From assembly GCA_947259005.1 (NCBI GenBank), contig CAMYKP010000006.1, positions 744,001 to 808,000 on the forward strand: 64,000 nucleotides of DNA, given 5' to 3'. The notes under the pieces were generated by a model. That model was not told the DNA's origin. It made no database searches and saw only the letters and a program-made list of their open reading frames with translations. Position numbers and translations under genes: made by a program. The DNA is from an uncultured Parasphingopyxis sp. Its GTDB lineage: Bacteria; Pseudomonadota; Alphaproteobacteria; Sphingomonadales; Sphingomonadaceae. Positions 7,324 through 15,679 of the stretch are shown here, piece after piece. How positions within the stretch are numbered: the first letter of the stretch is position 1; each line of letters starts with the position of its first letter.

Positions 7324-8343
7324 CTATCCCTTCCGCCACTTCGTCCAGAGATGCTTCGCGAGCATAAACGGCGGCATGCGGAGCCAGTGGGAACGGATAT
7401 AGAAAGCAAGGCGCAGCAGCTTGCGGATTTCGCGTCCCCAGCCATCGCGGGCCAGCAAGCGGCGGATATAGAGCGCATCGCCTGCCCTGCCCCGGCCCGC
7501 CGCGTCACCTTCCAGCGGCGTGCCATATAGCGCCTCGGCAAGGCGTAGCGCCCGGGCGACCGGCTTTTGCAATTGATGCCGCTGCGCGCGTTCACCCAGA
7601 GCCTGCCAGAATCCGTCTCGCGGTCCGAAATCGCGGACCAGCCGGTCGATATCCCACAGGTTGCGCAGCCCGCCCGCCAGATCGCCATCGGCGAAGAGAT
7701 GCGCTGCGGAATGGCAAACCATATCGGCGGGAGAGAGGACGCGCAGTCCGTTCGCCAGTTCCACGCTGTCGGCAATCATCGCTTCGGCATCGGGCGTCGG
7801 CTTGGCCGTCAGCGGCAATACCGTGTGATGGACATCGATCATCCGGTCACGCTCTTTATGGATCAGCGGCGGCAGCTCATGCATGTAATCGCGATAATAG
7901 GCGTCGTCATAGGCATCCTCCTTCACCCACTCCCAGCCGCCCTGTTCGATCAACGCCCGCTCGACCGCATCGAGAGCATCCCGGCGCACAAGGATGTCGA
8001 GATCGCCAATCGACCGGCCTATCCCCGCCGACAGGCCAGCCGCGACATAGGCCGTGCCTTTCAGCAGCACGACGGGTTCGCCCAGCGGAGCCAGCACGCG
8101 GCGCGCCATTTCGGCTTCCCATAGCGCCTGCCGCCGCGCGTGTTCGGCGGACTGGCGGGCATCGGTGCAAAGCTGCGCTACTTTTTCGGGCAAATGGTCG
8201 AGTCCGTCGAGCCGGTGGGCAAGACTGCCCATCAATTGCTCGGCGCGCGCCATGGCGATCAGGGCGGTCCAGCCTTCGGCGTCGAGAGCCCGGGTAGTGG
8301 CGGGATCAACGAGCGCGCGAACAAGGAGGCGAGCGTCGGTCAT
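7324..8343 (-). CDS. Nucleotidyltransferase family protein of the HPr-rel-A cassette
   Basis: A 339-residue protein of the uncharacterised nucleotidyltransferase family (NTP_transf_5-like). The catalytic region reads VVLLKGTAYVAAGL then GRSIGDLDILVRRDAL (residues about 91-124), with the metal-binding pair D114-x-D116 after a GRS motif. The C-terminal half is helical. Its ATG overlaps the stop of the HprK-like kinase gene (ATGA at 8340-8343), so the two are translationally coupled. Related nucleotidyltransferases accompany HprK-like kinases in several peptide-tailoring loci, including some lasso peptide clusters. Here the substrate is unknown, and a peptide or phosphopeptide is an inference from neighbours. 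Confidence 0.85.
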   Translation of the reverse strand: MTDARLLVRALVDPATTRALDAEGWTALIAMARAEQLMGSLAHRLDGLDHLPEKVAQLCTDARQSAEHARRQALWEAEMARRVLAPLGEPVVLLKGTAYVAAGLSAGIGRSIGDLDILVRRDALDAVERALIEQGGWEWVKEDAYDDAYYRDYMHELPPLIHKERDRMIDVHHTVLPLTAKPTPDAEAMIADSVELANGLRVLSPADMVCHSAAHLFADGDLAGGLRNLWDIDRLVRDFGPRDGFWQALGERAQRHQLQKPVARALRLAEALYGTPLEGDAAGRGRAGDALYIRRLLARDGWGREIRKLLRLAFYIRSHWLRMPPFMLAKHLWTKWRKG

Positions 8344-9200
8344 TCGGCCAACTCCGCCCAGAGCCGCTCGACACTGGCGACAGCGCTTTCGGTATCGGGA
8401 TAGTCGACCGCCCGGGTCGGGATCGTGCGCACCAGCGAAGAGAGTGCGTCGAAACCCGCCTCGCCCAGCGCGACATAGTTGGTCGAAGCCTGGGTCAGCC
8501 GGACGAATATTTCCGCCTCGCCGACTTTGCGGATATCCACGGCATGGCCGAAACGCGGGAAGAGGAGCAGCGCCGGTTTGGCGGGCTCGCGCATTCTCGC
8601 CACAGCCTCTTTCGGCGGGCGCAAATGCCGGATATCTCCCTTGGGCGTATCGCGCATCAGCGGACCAAGACGGTCAGATTGAACCTCCCCTTCCATCACC
8701 GCTATGGCTTCATTTTTGAGGCTCACCAGTCTGGGAAAGGCGTGCAGCGCACCGGAGTCCAGGTCGATCAGCGCAAATTCGTCGCCCATGAAGCGCCAGC
8801 CGCGCTCACCGAGCAATGCGGAGAGCGTCGATTTGCCCGCGCCCGAATGACCGGTCATCAGCAATGCCCTGCCATCGCGCTCCACCGCCGAGGCATGGAG
8901 CAGCAGATAGCGACGCTGGCCGAGCGCCATTTGCAGGTTCATCCCCATCTCGGCGGCCAGCAGGCCATGGGCGAGCGACAGGGGCGCTGCATCCGGCAGC
9001 ATATAATCGCCGCCGATCATCACCGAGGGACGGATAAAGCGCCGCCACGGCCGCTGGGCGAACAGCCTTACGGTAAAATCGGGAATATCGGGAGCCGGAT
9101 AGTCGGCATAAAGCGCCGACAGCTGGTCGAGCGGCCGCTTCCAGTCCGATCCTATCCGGAAACCGACCGGCCCGACGGTGACGCGAAACTCATGCTTCAT
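8340..9200 (-). CDS. HprK-related kinase A
   Basis: A 286-residue protein related to HPr kinase/phosphorylase. The ATP-binding P-loop is GHSGAGKST (residues 117-125), preceded by LLLHASAVERDGRALLMT and followed by GWRFMGDEFALIDLDSG, the hallmark order of HprK-like kinases (a His-containing strand, Walker A, then an acidic motif). No HPr, EI or other PTS protein lies in the window, so a PTS role is unlikely. The start at 9200 is preferred over a GTG at 9209 because its ATG overlaps the stop of the PqqD-like gene (ATGA). It matches the HprK-related kinase A group that occurs with a PqqD-like protein and a nucleotidyltransferase in sphingomonads. The substrate is unknown. Confidence 0.87.
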   Translation of the reverse strand: MKHEFRVTVGPVGFRIGSDWKRPLDQLSALYADYPAPDIPDFTVRLFAQRPWRRFIRPSVMIGGDYMLPDAAPLSLAHGLLAAEMGMNLQMALGQRRYLLLHASAVERDGRALLMTGHSGAGKSTLSALLGERGWRFMGDEFALIDLDSGALHAFPRLVSLKNEAIAVMEGEVQSDRLGPLMRDTPKGDIRHLRPPKEAVARMREPAKPALLLFPRFGHAVDIRKVGEAEIFVRLTQASTNYVALGEAGFDALSSLVRTIPTRAVDYPDTESAVASVERLWAELAE

Positions 9201-9478
9201 GCCCGCCACACCAGGCCGGATGTTTCCAGCTCGGCCAGCCGCGCTTCCAGAGCCGCTTCCAGATCGTCGCTGTCGCCGAAATCATAATCGCGCCTCAGAC
9301 GTTCGAGCAGGGCCGCAGGCTCTGCTTCACCCTCGGCCAGCGCTTCGAGAATCTGCGGCGCGGGCGGCGCCAATATATGGGTCAGGCCGGAGGGGCGGTG
9401 GAAAATGAGCGCCACGCCATCGAGCGCAACCAAATACCGGGCCTCGGGTGGATCGGCGCGATAGGCAGGTGCGTTCAT
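9197..9478 (-). CDS. HPr-rel-A system PqqD family peptide chaperone
   Basis: A 93-residue PqqD-like protein: a short beta-rich N-terminal half (RYLVALDGVALIFHRPSGLTHILAPPA) followed by helices (QILEALAEGEAEPAALLERLRRDYDF and DDLEAALEARLAELETSGLVWRA), the standard PqqD winged fold of about 90 residues. PqqD proteins bind leader peptides of ribosomally made precursors and deliver them to modifying enzymes. The gene starts 19 bp after a gene for a small Tat-signal protein and overlaps the kinase gene by ATGA. This suggests that the small upstream protein is the bound peptide and the kinase the modifying enzyme; that pairing is inference. Confidence 0.82.
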   Translation of the reverse strand: MNAPAYRADPPEARYLVALDGVALIFHRPSGLTHILAPPAPQILEALAEGEAEPAALLERLRRDYDFGDSDDLEAALEARLAELETSGLVWRA

Positions 9479-9497
9479 GACGGGAAGCGGCGGAGCG

Positions 9498-9908
9498 TCA
9501 GCCCCGGGACATCTGGATCGAGGCGTAGCAGGTAAAGCCGCTCATGCCGTTCTGGAGACGGCGAATGTAATTGGTATAGGCTTGGCTTTCTTCATAGCCA
9601 TAGCCGGGAATGGGGCCGCCGCTCTGCAATGCGCCGCGAACTTCCTCGCCAACCAGGTTGCGACCCGGCGGCGGAAATGCGCCCGGTGTACCCGGAGGCA
9701 CAACCGATCCGTCGGCAGCGATATAATTGCCCATCCGGCCGGGATCGGGAATCGGGATTTCGCAGGCCATGATGGATGCCTGGGTCTGGGCCAGAGCGGG
9801 GCGCACGGTGACGACGGTCGACGCGGCAGCCGCGCCCATCATCAACACATGGCGACGGTCCGGCTTGGTTATGCCCCGCTCGCCTGTCTCTTCGCTTTCT
9901 TCAGCCAT
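9498..9908 (-). CDS. Small Tat-signal protein, candidate substrate of the HPr-rel-A cassette
   Basis: A 136-residue protein with a twin-arginine-like signal: acidic start, then PDRRHVLMMGAAAASTVVTVRPALA (RR at residues 18-19; cleavage expected after ALA at about residue 40). The mature part is about 95 residues, rich in Gly and Pro, with a conserved-looking C-terminus YTNYIRRLQNGMSGFTCYAS and final residues IQMSRG. Cysteines are C49 and C127; serines near the C-terminus are S123, S130 and S134. It is the first gene of the operon leading into the PqqD-like, HprK-like and nucleotidyltransferase genes, with GGGAAG before the start. Being first, short and exported makes it the best candidate for the modified product, but I do not recognise its family. 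Confidence 0.72.
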   Translation of the reverse strand: MAEESEETGERGITKPDRRHVLMMGAAAASTVVTVRPALAQTQASIMACEIPIPDPGRMGNYIAADGSVVPPGTPGAFPPPGRNLVGEEVRGALQSGGPIPGYGYEESQAYTNYIRRLQNGMSGFTCYASIQMSRG

Positions 9909-9936
9909 GCCGTTCTTCCCAAATCCCGCTCTTCAG

Positions 9937-9979
9937 TTGTTACACTAGTCCGCCGCGCCTGTACTGGCGAGTGTAACAA
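9937..9979. promoter_or_regulatory. Widely spaced inverted repeat between the HPr-rel-A operon and phoR
   Basis: TTGTTACACT (9937-9946) and its exact reverse complement AGTGTAACAA (9970-9979) are separated by 23 bp, giving a centre-to-centre distance of 33 bp, close to three helical turns. They lie in the 93-bp gap between the divergent small Tat-signal gene and phoR. No PHO-box-like CTGTCAT repeats are seen. The element could be an operator for either direction. No regulator is assigned. Confidence 0.5.
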
Positions 9980-10001
9980 TAGCACTGTATCAATCCGCTT
10001 A

Positions 10002-11306
10002 ATGCCCCAGATAACCCCTCTTCGCGCCATTGTCGCGCTATTAACCACCTTTGGCCTTGGCTATGTCGCCTACACGCTCGGCGCCGAACCGTTGCCGGTG
10101 ATATTGGCCTGTATCGGCGGTTTGGCCGGAGGGATCGCTCTCGGAAGCTCCGGGAATCCGAACGCCGTCCCATCAGAACCGGCCAGTCCGGAGCCTCCGC
10201 CCATATCCGACGAATCGCTGTTTCCGACCCTGGAAGAGTTGATGAACGCCATCGACGATCCGAGCCTGATCATCGTCGGTCGCCGGGTGGTGCGAGCCAA
10301 TCCGAGCGCGCTGAACTTGCTCGGCACGCATATCATCGGTGAAGATGTCAGACTTGCCATCCGCCACCCTGCCGCCGCCGAACGCCTGACCGGCGAGGCA
10401 GGCGCGGAAGAATCGCGCGTCGCGATGGAACTGGTCGGGATTGGCGAGCTGGAACGCCCATGGGAACTCATCATCCATGAACTGAAGGGCAATGCGCGCT
10501 TCATTCGGCTGGCGGATCGCAGCAGCGCCCATGCTGCAGAAAAGATGCGCGCCGATTTCGTCGCCAATGCCAGCCATGAACTGCGTACGCCGCTCGCCTC
10601 CCTGCTCGGCTATATCGAAACCCTTCAGGATGGCGCGGCCAAGGACAAGAAAACCCGCAATCGCTTTCTCGAAATCATGCATGGCGAAGCCAGCCGGATG
10701 CAGCGCCTGATCGGCGACCTCATGTCGCTTTCCCGGATTGAGGCGGAGAAATACCGCGCCCCGGCAGACGATATAGATCTCGGTCCATTGATCGAAGAGG
10801 CCTGCCGCGCGACCTGCACAGAATCCGGCTTCGACAGCACAAGCGTTGAGATCCGTCCCGAGACAGGGGACGTCCATATCGCCGGGGACCGGGTTCAGGT
10901 TACCCAGTTGATCAGCAATCTTGTCGGCAACGCCCTTAAATATGGCAAAGGCGCCGATCCGGTCGTGGTGGGCTATGGCTCGATTTCGGAAACCATGGTC
11001 CGTATTACGGTACAAGATCATGGCGAAGGTATAGCGCCTGAACATCTGCCCCGCCTGACCGAGCGTTTTTACCGGATAGACCCGGGCCGCAGCCGGTCTT
11101 TGGGCGGAACGGGGCTGGGTCTGGCCATCGTCAAACATATCGTCGAGCGGCATCGGGGCAGGCTCAATATCGAGAGCGAAGTCGGGTCGGGCACGAAGGT
11201 CAGTGTCGATTTACCGAAAAAACCGTCTGCGATGTCATCTTCCCGTAATGAGAATGTCACAAAGGCGGGGACACCATCTCTGGTCGCAACGCGCGATTCG
11301 CGATGA
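10002..11306 (+). CDS. phoR: Phosphate regulon sensor histidine kinase PhoR
   Basis: A 434-residue kinase. Two N-terminal membrane helices (about residues 8-28 and 31-50) are followed by a PAS-like segment (about 78-175), then the dimerisation/phosphoacceptor domain with H192 in ANASHELRTPLASLLGY. The ATPase domain has the N box NLVGNALKYGKG, G1 VQDHGEGIAP and G2 GGTGLGLAIVKHIVERHRG. The ATG at 10002 is used because the longer frame upstream is the antisense of the small Tat gene. It heads the phoR-pstC-pstA-pstB-phoU-phoB gene run, the order known from Caulobacter and sphingomonads. It should phosphorylate PhoB under phosphate limitation and be restrained by Pst/PhoU. Confidence 0.93.
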   Translation: MPQITPLRAIVALLTTFGLGYVAYTLGAEPLPVILACIGGLAGGIALGSSGNPNAVPSEPASPEPPPISDESLFPTLEELMNAIDDPSLIIVGRRVVRANPSALNLLGTHIIGEDVRLAIRHPAAAERLTGEAGAEESRVAMELVGIGELERPWELIIHELKGNARFIRLADRSSAHAAEKMRADFVANASHELRTPLASLLGYIETLQDGAAKDKKTRNRFLEIMHGEASRMQRLIGDLMSLSRIEAEKYRAPADDIDLGPLIEEACRATCTESGFDSTSVEIRPETGDVHIAGDRVQVTQLISNLVGNALKYGKGADPVVVGYGSISETMVRITVQDHGEGIAPEHLPRLTERFYRIDPGRSRSLGGTGLGLAIVKHIVERHRGRLNIESEVGSGTKVSVDLPKKPSAMSSSRNENVTKAGTPSLVATRDSR

Positions 11307-11449
11307 ACCGAATAGCTGACTGAATTTTCAAACCTGCCATGCATTCGCGCATGCCAATCGAAGGAAGAGTGCATGCAATCGGTGCTTCCACGGAGCAGAT
11401 CAAGGCAATCGGTTGATATTTCAGCCGAAAAAGGGATTTAAGCAAGGCC

Positions 11450-12829
11450 GTGTCGATTTTCTCCTTGTCTGTAATGGTGATCGGATTTGCGGTCATCGCC
11501 TGGTTTACGGCGCGGTTTCGGGCAGCACGGTTGCGGCCGCTGGGCGGCGACCGGCCGCATTCCCTGCCGGGCTATCATGGCTGGTATGTTGCGCTCTGGC
11601 TGGCGATTCCCGCCCTGCTGTTTCTCACTGTCTGGTCGCTTTTCCTGCCCGGCCTTGTCGAGCAATCGGTATTGCTCGATCCCGCCGCTCAGAACCTCCC
11701 GGCATCGCAGATAGAACGCACCGCCATTTTGGGCGAAGCGCGGGCGCTGGCCGACGGCTCGCTCACCGCTGCTTTCAACGAGGAAGCCGAAGCGCTGGTC
11801 CCCGCCTATCAGGAAGCATCGGGCTTTTATGGCGTGATCGGCATCATTGCGACGTTGCTCCTCGCCTTTGCCTGCGGTGCCTATGCCTTTTTGCGCGTGC
11901 GCCCGGATTTCAGGGCGCGCAACCGCGTCGAACGTGTGGTGATGTGGGTGCTGCTGATCGCTTCGCTGATCGCAATCCTCACAACCATCGGGATCGTCGC
12001 CTCGCTATTGTTCGAGACGATCCGCTTCTTCGAGCGCATTTCAATTGTCGAGTTCATATTCGGCACGCACTGGAACCCCCAATCGACCACTTTCAGTGAC
12101 GATCCGGGGTCTTTCGGCGCCATTCCGCTCTTCTGGGGCACGATCCTGATCGGCGCGATTATCGCGATGATCGTCGCCATCCCGCTCGGCCTGATGAGCG
12201 CAGTCTATCTGACCCAATATGCGCCCGCGAAAGTGCGTTCGGTCATGAAGCCAGTGCTGGAGATTCTCGCCGGTGTTCCGACCGTGGTCTATGGCTATTT
12301 TGCGGCGCTGACCGTCGCACCGGCAATCCGCGATTTCGCCGTCAATGTTATGGGCGTCAGCAGTGCCTCGTCAGAGTCCGCGCTTGCCGCCGGTGTCGTC
12401 ATGGGCGTGATGATTATTCCCTTCGTCTCCTCGATGGCCGACGATTCGCTCGCTGCCGTCCCCGGGGCGATGCGCGACGGCAGCCTCGCCATGGGCGCAA
12501 CCAATTCCGAAACGATCAAGCGCGTGCTTATTCCAGCCGCACTTCCCGGCATCGTTGGCGGCGTATTGCTGGCCGTCAGCCGGGCAATCGGCGAAACGAT
12601 GATCGTGGTCATGGCTGCTGGTCTCGCTGCCAACCTTACCGCCAATCCGTTCGAGAGCGTAACGACCGTGACCGTCCAGATCGTCCAGCTGCTGACCGGC
12701 GATCAGGAATTTGACAGCTCCAAAACGCTCGCGGCCTTTGCGCTGGGCCTGGTGCTCTTCATCGTGACCCTGCTGCTGAACATCATCGCACTCGGCGTCG
12801 TCAAACGCTTCCGGGAGGCCTATGAATAG
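11450..12829 (+). CDS. pstC: Phosphate ABC transporter permease PstC
   Basis: A 459-residue inner-membrane permease of the high-affinity phosphate transporter. The N-terminal third is an extension (two helices plus a loop) common in alphaproteobacterial PstC. The core carries the permease domain with FGAIPLFWGTILIGAIIAMI, the motif EILAGVPTVVYGYFAAL and the EAA-like loop MGATNSETIKRVLIPAALPGIVGG. The start is a GTG at 11450 with AAGG immediately upstream. The stop is followed directly by the pstA start, indicating co-translation. The periplasmic binding protein PstS is not encoded nearby. Confidence 0.93.
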   Translation: MSIFSLSVMVIGFAVIAWFTARFRAARLRPLGGDRPHSLPGYHGWYVALWLAIPALLFLTVWSLFLPGLVEQSVLLDPAAQNLPASQIERTAILGEARALADGSLTAAFNEEAEALVPAYQEASGFYGVIGIIATLLLAFACGAYAFLRVRPDFRARNRVERVVMWVLLIASLIAILTTIGIVASLLFETIRFFERISIVEFIFGTHWNPQSTTFSDDPGSFGAIPLFWGTILIGAIIAMIVAIPLGLMSAVYLTQYAPAKVRSVMKPVLEILAGVPTVVYGYFAALTVAPAIRDFAVNVMGVSSASSESALAAGVVMGVMIIPFVSSMADDSLAAVPGAMRDGSLAMGATNSETIKRVLIPAALPGIVGGVLLAVSRAIGETMIVVMAAGLAANLTANPFESVTTVTVQIVQLLTGDQEFDSSKTLAAFALGLVLFIVTLLLNIIALGVVKRFREAYE

Positions 12830-14125
12830 ATGAATACCGCCATCGCCTCTTCCCCCGATCGTCAACCGACCGACTGGAGCGCGGATGCCATGCAGCGGCG
12901 CATCCGGGCACGGTATCGCGCCGAAAAGCGCTTCCGCTTCTACGGACTGTTCGCCGTGCTGCTTTCGGCGGGTTTCCTCGCATTCCTGCTTGTCACCATG
13001 ATTTCGAGTGGCGCGCGGGGCTTCACCCAGACGCAGATCGCCCTGCCCGTGAACTTCCCCGCATCTGACATTTTCCTCGAACCGAGCCAGCTTGACGGTG
13101 ACGACCGGGATCAATTGCTCGCCCAGACGGATTTCCAGGGACTGGCCCGTCAATCGGCGATTGCCGCCTATGGTGAAGACGGCCCAGCCTTTCTTTCCAA
13201 CGGCGCATGGGTGTTGCTGCGTGATGCGGTGTCGGAAGATCCCTCCCTGCTGACACGCAACGAAACTTTATGGGTCCCCGCGTCGACCGAGGTCGATTTT
13301 GCAGCGCGGGGCGATAGCGGCATGCGCCAATCCGAAGAGCGCGACACGATGAGCACGCGATACGCCGAACTCGAAGCGGCCGATCAGGTGCGCCGTACGC
13401 TGAGCTGGAACTTCCTCACGCTTGCCGATTCGAGCGATCCGACGCTGGTCGGAATCTGGGGCGCGCTCAAGGGTTCGCTGCTGACGATGACGATCACCTT
13501 GCTGCTAGCCTTCCCGATCGGCGTGCTGACCGCCGTCTATCTGGAAGAATATGCGCCGGAGAATCGCTGGACGGACATCATCGAGGTATCGATCAACAAC
13601 TTGGCCGCCGTCCCCTCGATCATTTTCGGGCTGCTCGGGCTCGCGGTGTTCATCAATGTCTTCTACCTGCCCCGATCCGCCGCCATTGTCGGCGGGCTTA
13701 CGCTGGCACTGATGACGATGCCGGTGATCGTGATCGCCGGGCGCAACGCCATCAAATCGGTACCGCCCTCTATCCGCGATGCCGCACTGGGAATCGGGGC
13801 TTCCCCGGTTCAGGTCCTCACCCATCACGTCCTGCCGCTGTCGCTGCCCGGCATCCTGACCGGCACGATCATCGGCATGAGCCGTGCGCTGGGCGAAACG
13901 GCACCGCTGCTGTTGATCGGGATGCGCGCCTTTGTCGCGACACCGCCGGGCGGATTTACCGATCCTGCGACCGTGCTGCCGGTGCAGATTTTCCTCTGGT
14001 CGGACGAGTTGGACCCCGGCTTTGTCGAGAAAACTTCGGCGGCGATTATCGTGCTGCTGCTCTTCCTGCTGGCCATGAACGGCATCGCGATCTGGCTGCG
14101 CAACAAATATGAACAACGTTGGTGA
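12830..14125 (+). CDS. pstA: Phosphate ABC transporter permease PstA
   Basis: A 431-residue permease partner of PstC. A hydrophobic anchor (about residues 40-62) and a ~150-residue periplasmic insert precede the permease core. The core has [20 protein letters not shown] then [16 protein letters not shown], and the cytoplasmic coupling loop [26 protein letters not shown]. Its ATG directly follows the pstC stop. The 3' end overlaps the longest possible pstB frame by 17 bp. Length is above the usual ~300, explained by the N-terminal insert known from alphaproteobacterial homologues. Confidence 0.93.
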   Translation: MNTAIASSPDRQPTDWSADAMQRRIRARYRAEKRFRFYGLFAVLLSAGFLAFLLVTMISSGARGFTQTQIALPVNFPASDIFLEPSQLDGDDRDQLLAQTDFQGLARQSAIAAYGEDGPAFLSNGAWVLLRDAVSEDPSLLTRNETLWVPASTEVDFAARGDSGMRQSEERDTMSTRYAELEAADQVRRTLSWNFLTLADSSDPTLVGIWGALKGSLLTMTITLLLAFPIGVLTAVYLEEYAPENRWTDIIEVSINNLAAVPSIIFGLLGLAVFINVFYLPRSAAIVGGLTLALMTMPVIVIAGRNAIKSVPPSIRDAALGIGASPVQVLTHHVLPLSLPGILTGTIIGMSRALGETAPLLLIGMRAFVATPPGGFTDPATVLPVQIFLWSDELDPGFVEKTSAAIIVLLLFLLAMNGIAIWLRNKYEQRW

Positions 14126-14948
14126 TATGATGAACGACGCTACGGACACTCAAGCCGAATCCAGAGCCGACGCGCCTGCCCTGGCGCAGGATACGCTCAA
14201 GATGACGGCGCGCAATGTCGACGTATATTACGGCGACAAGCAGGCCATCGACAATGTTTCGATCGATATCGGCATGGAGAATGTCACCGCCTTTATCGGC
14301 CCGTCAGGCTGCGGAAAATCGACCTTCTTGCGCTGTCTCAACCGGATGAACGATACGATTCCGATCGCCCGCGTCACCGGGCAGATCGAGCTCGACGAGA
14401 AAGATATATACGATCCCGCGATGGACGTGGTCCAGCTACGCGCGCGGGTCGGCATGGTGTTCCAGAAGCCAAACCCCTTCCCCAAATCGATCTTCGAAAA
14501 TGTCGCTTATGGCCCGCGCATTCACGGCCTGGCGACATCCAAGTCCGAGCTTGACGAGATCGTCGAGAAATCGCTGATCCGGGCAGGCCTTTTCGAAGAG
14601 GTGAAGGACAGGCTGCATGACAGCGGCACGGCGCTTTCCGGCGGACAGCAGCAGCGGCTGTGCATCGCCCGGGCCATCGCAGTCGATCCCGAGGTCATCC
14701 TGATGGACGAGCCCTGTTCGGCGCTCGATCCGATTGCCACCGCCAAGATCGAGGAACTTATCAACGACCTGCGCGGGAAATATGCGATCGTGATCGTCAC
14801 CCACAATATGCAGCAGGCCGCCCGCGTCTCCCAGCGCACCGCCTTTTTCCATCTCGGTACGCTCGTCGAATATGGCGAAACCTCCGACCTGTTCACCAAT
14901 CCGAGCCAGGACAGGACGAAGGACTATATCACCGGCCGTTACGGCTAG
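14109..14948 (+). CDS. pstB: Phosphate ABC transporter ATP-binding protein PstB
   Basis: The ATPase of the phosphate importer, up to 279 residues. Walker A is GPSGCGKST, the Q-loop region is [21 protein letters not shown], the signature is [17 protein letters not shown] and Walker B is [13 protein letters not shown]; the PstB-specific opening [19 protein letters not shown] is present. The start is ambiguous: ATG at 14109 overlaps pstA, while ATGs at 14127 and 14130 lie just after the pstA stop. In addition to transport it relays phosphate status, with PhoU, to PhoR. Confidence 0.95.
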   Translation: MNNVGDMMNDATDTQAESRADAPALAQDTLKMTARNVDVYYGDKQAIDNVSIDIGMENVTAFIGPSGCGKSTFLRCLNRMNDTIPIARVTGQIELDEKDIYDPAMDVVQLRARVGMVFQKPNPFPKSIFENVAYGPRIHGLATSKSELDEIVEKSLIRAGLFEEVKDRLHDSGTALSGGQQQRLCIARAIAVDPEVILMDEPCSALDPIATAKIEELINDLRGKYAIVIVTHNMQQAARVSQRTAFFHLGTLVEYGETSDLFTNPSQDRTKDYITGRYG

Positions 14949-14959
14949 TCAGGACAGTT

Positions 14960-15679
14960 ATGATGCCAAAAAACAGCGAACATACGGTCTCCGCGTTCGA
15001 CGACGATATTGGCGAACTGCGAGCCCTTGTCTCGGAAATGGGCGGACTCGCCGAAACGGCCATCGGCGATGCGATCCACGCGCTGATCCGGCACGACCTG
15101 GAAACGGCATCGCGGATCGTTGAGGAAGATTCCCGGATCGACGAACTGGAATCAGAAGTGGAGCGCCTCGCCGTCCGCCTGATCGCGCTGCGCGCGCCCA
15201 TGGCCAACGACCTGCGCGAAGCGGTCGCTGCTATCAAGATCGCCACCGTTCTTGAGCGGATCGGCGACTATGCGAAAAACATCGCCAAGCGCGTGCCGAT
15301 TTTCGATCATCGCACTGATATCGAACCACTCAGCATCCTGCCGTCCATGGCCCAGATCGTTCAGGAAATGGTTCATAATGTGCTGGATGCGTTCGCCGCG
15401 CGGGATGCGGAAGTGGCGAAACAGGTGATCGAACGGGACAGTGCCGTCGACGATTTCTACGACAGCCTGTTTCGGGCATTGCTCACCTATATGATGGAAA
15501 ATTCGCACAACATCACCCAGTCCACCCATCTGCTTTTCATCGCCAAGAACCTGGAACGCGTTGGCGACCATGCAACGAACATTGCGGAAATGGTGTATTT
15601 CGCCGCCACCGGCGATTATCTCGACGATCGGCTCGTGGGAGAGCCACCGGTGCCGGAAGCCGGGGAGACGGAAGAATGA
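14960..15679 (+). CDS. phoU: Phosphate signalling protein PhoU
   Basis: A 239-residue protein with the two tandem three-helix PhoU repeats. The first contains LRALVSEMGGLAETAIGDAIHALI and RLIALRAPMANDLREAVAAIKIATVLERIGDYAKNIAKR; the second contains MVHNVLDAFAARDAEVAKQV and FIAKNLERVGDHATNIAEMV. The E-x-x-x-D metal-binding motifs (ERIGD, ERVGD) are intact. The start at 14960 (or 14963) lies 11 bp after pstB; a longer frame would run inside pstB. The stop overlaps the phoB start (ATGA). It couples the Pst transporter to PhoR and represses the regulon when phosphate is plentiful. Confidence 0.95.
   Translation: MMPKNSEHTVSAFDDDIGELRALVSEMGGLAETAIGDAIHALIRHDLETASRIVEEDSRIDELESEVERLAVRLIALRAPMANDLREAVAAIKIATVLERIGDYAKNIAKRVPIFDHRTDIEPLSILPSMAQIVQEMVHNVLDAFAARDAEVAKQVIERDSAVDDFYDSLFRALLTYMMENSHNITQSTHLLFIAKNLERVGDHATNIAEMVYFAATGDYLDDRLVGEPPVPEAGETEE

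Noticed and set aside
7207-7530. 107-codon plus-strand frame across the gap between the helical protein and the nucleotidyltransferase gene
   Set aside because: Mostly antisense to the nucleotidyltransferase gene, with no family feature.
9477-10001. N-terminal extension of the phoR frame
   Set aside because: It runs antisense through the small Tat-signal gene; the PhoR sequence begins at 10002 with proper membrane helices.
11413-12099. 228-codon frame overlapping the start of pstC
   Set aside because: Out of frame with pstC, whose permease motifs are clear; the translation is arginine/cysteine-rich and random in character.
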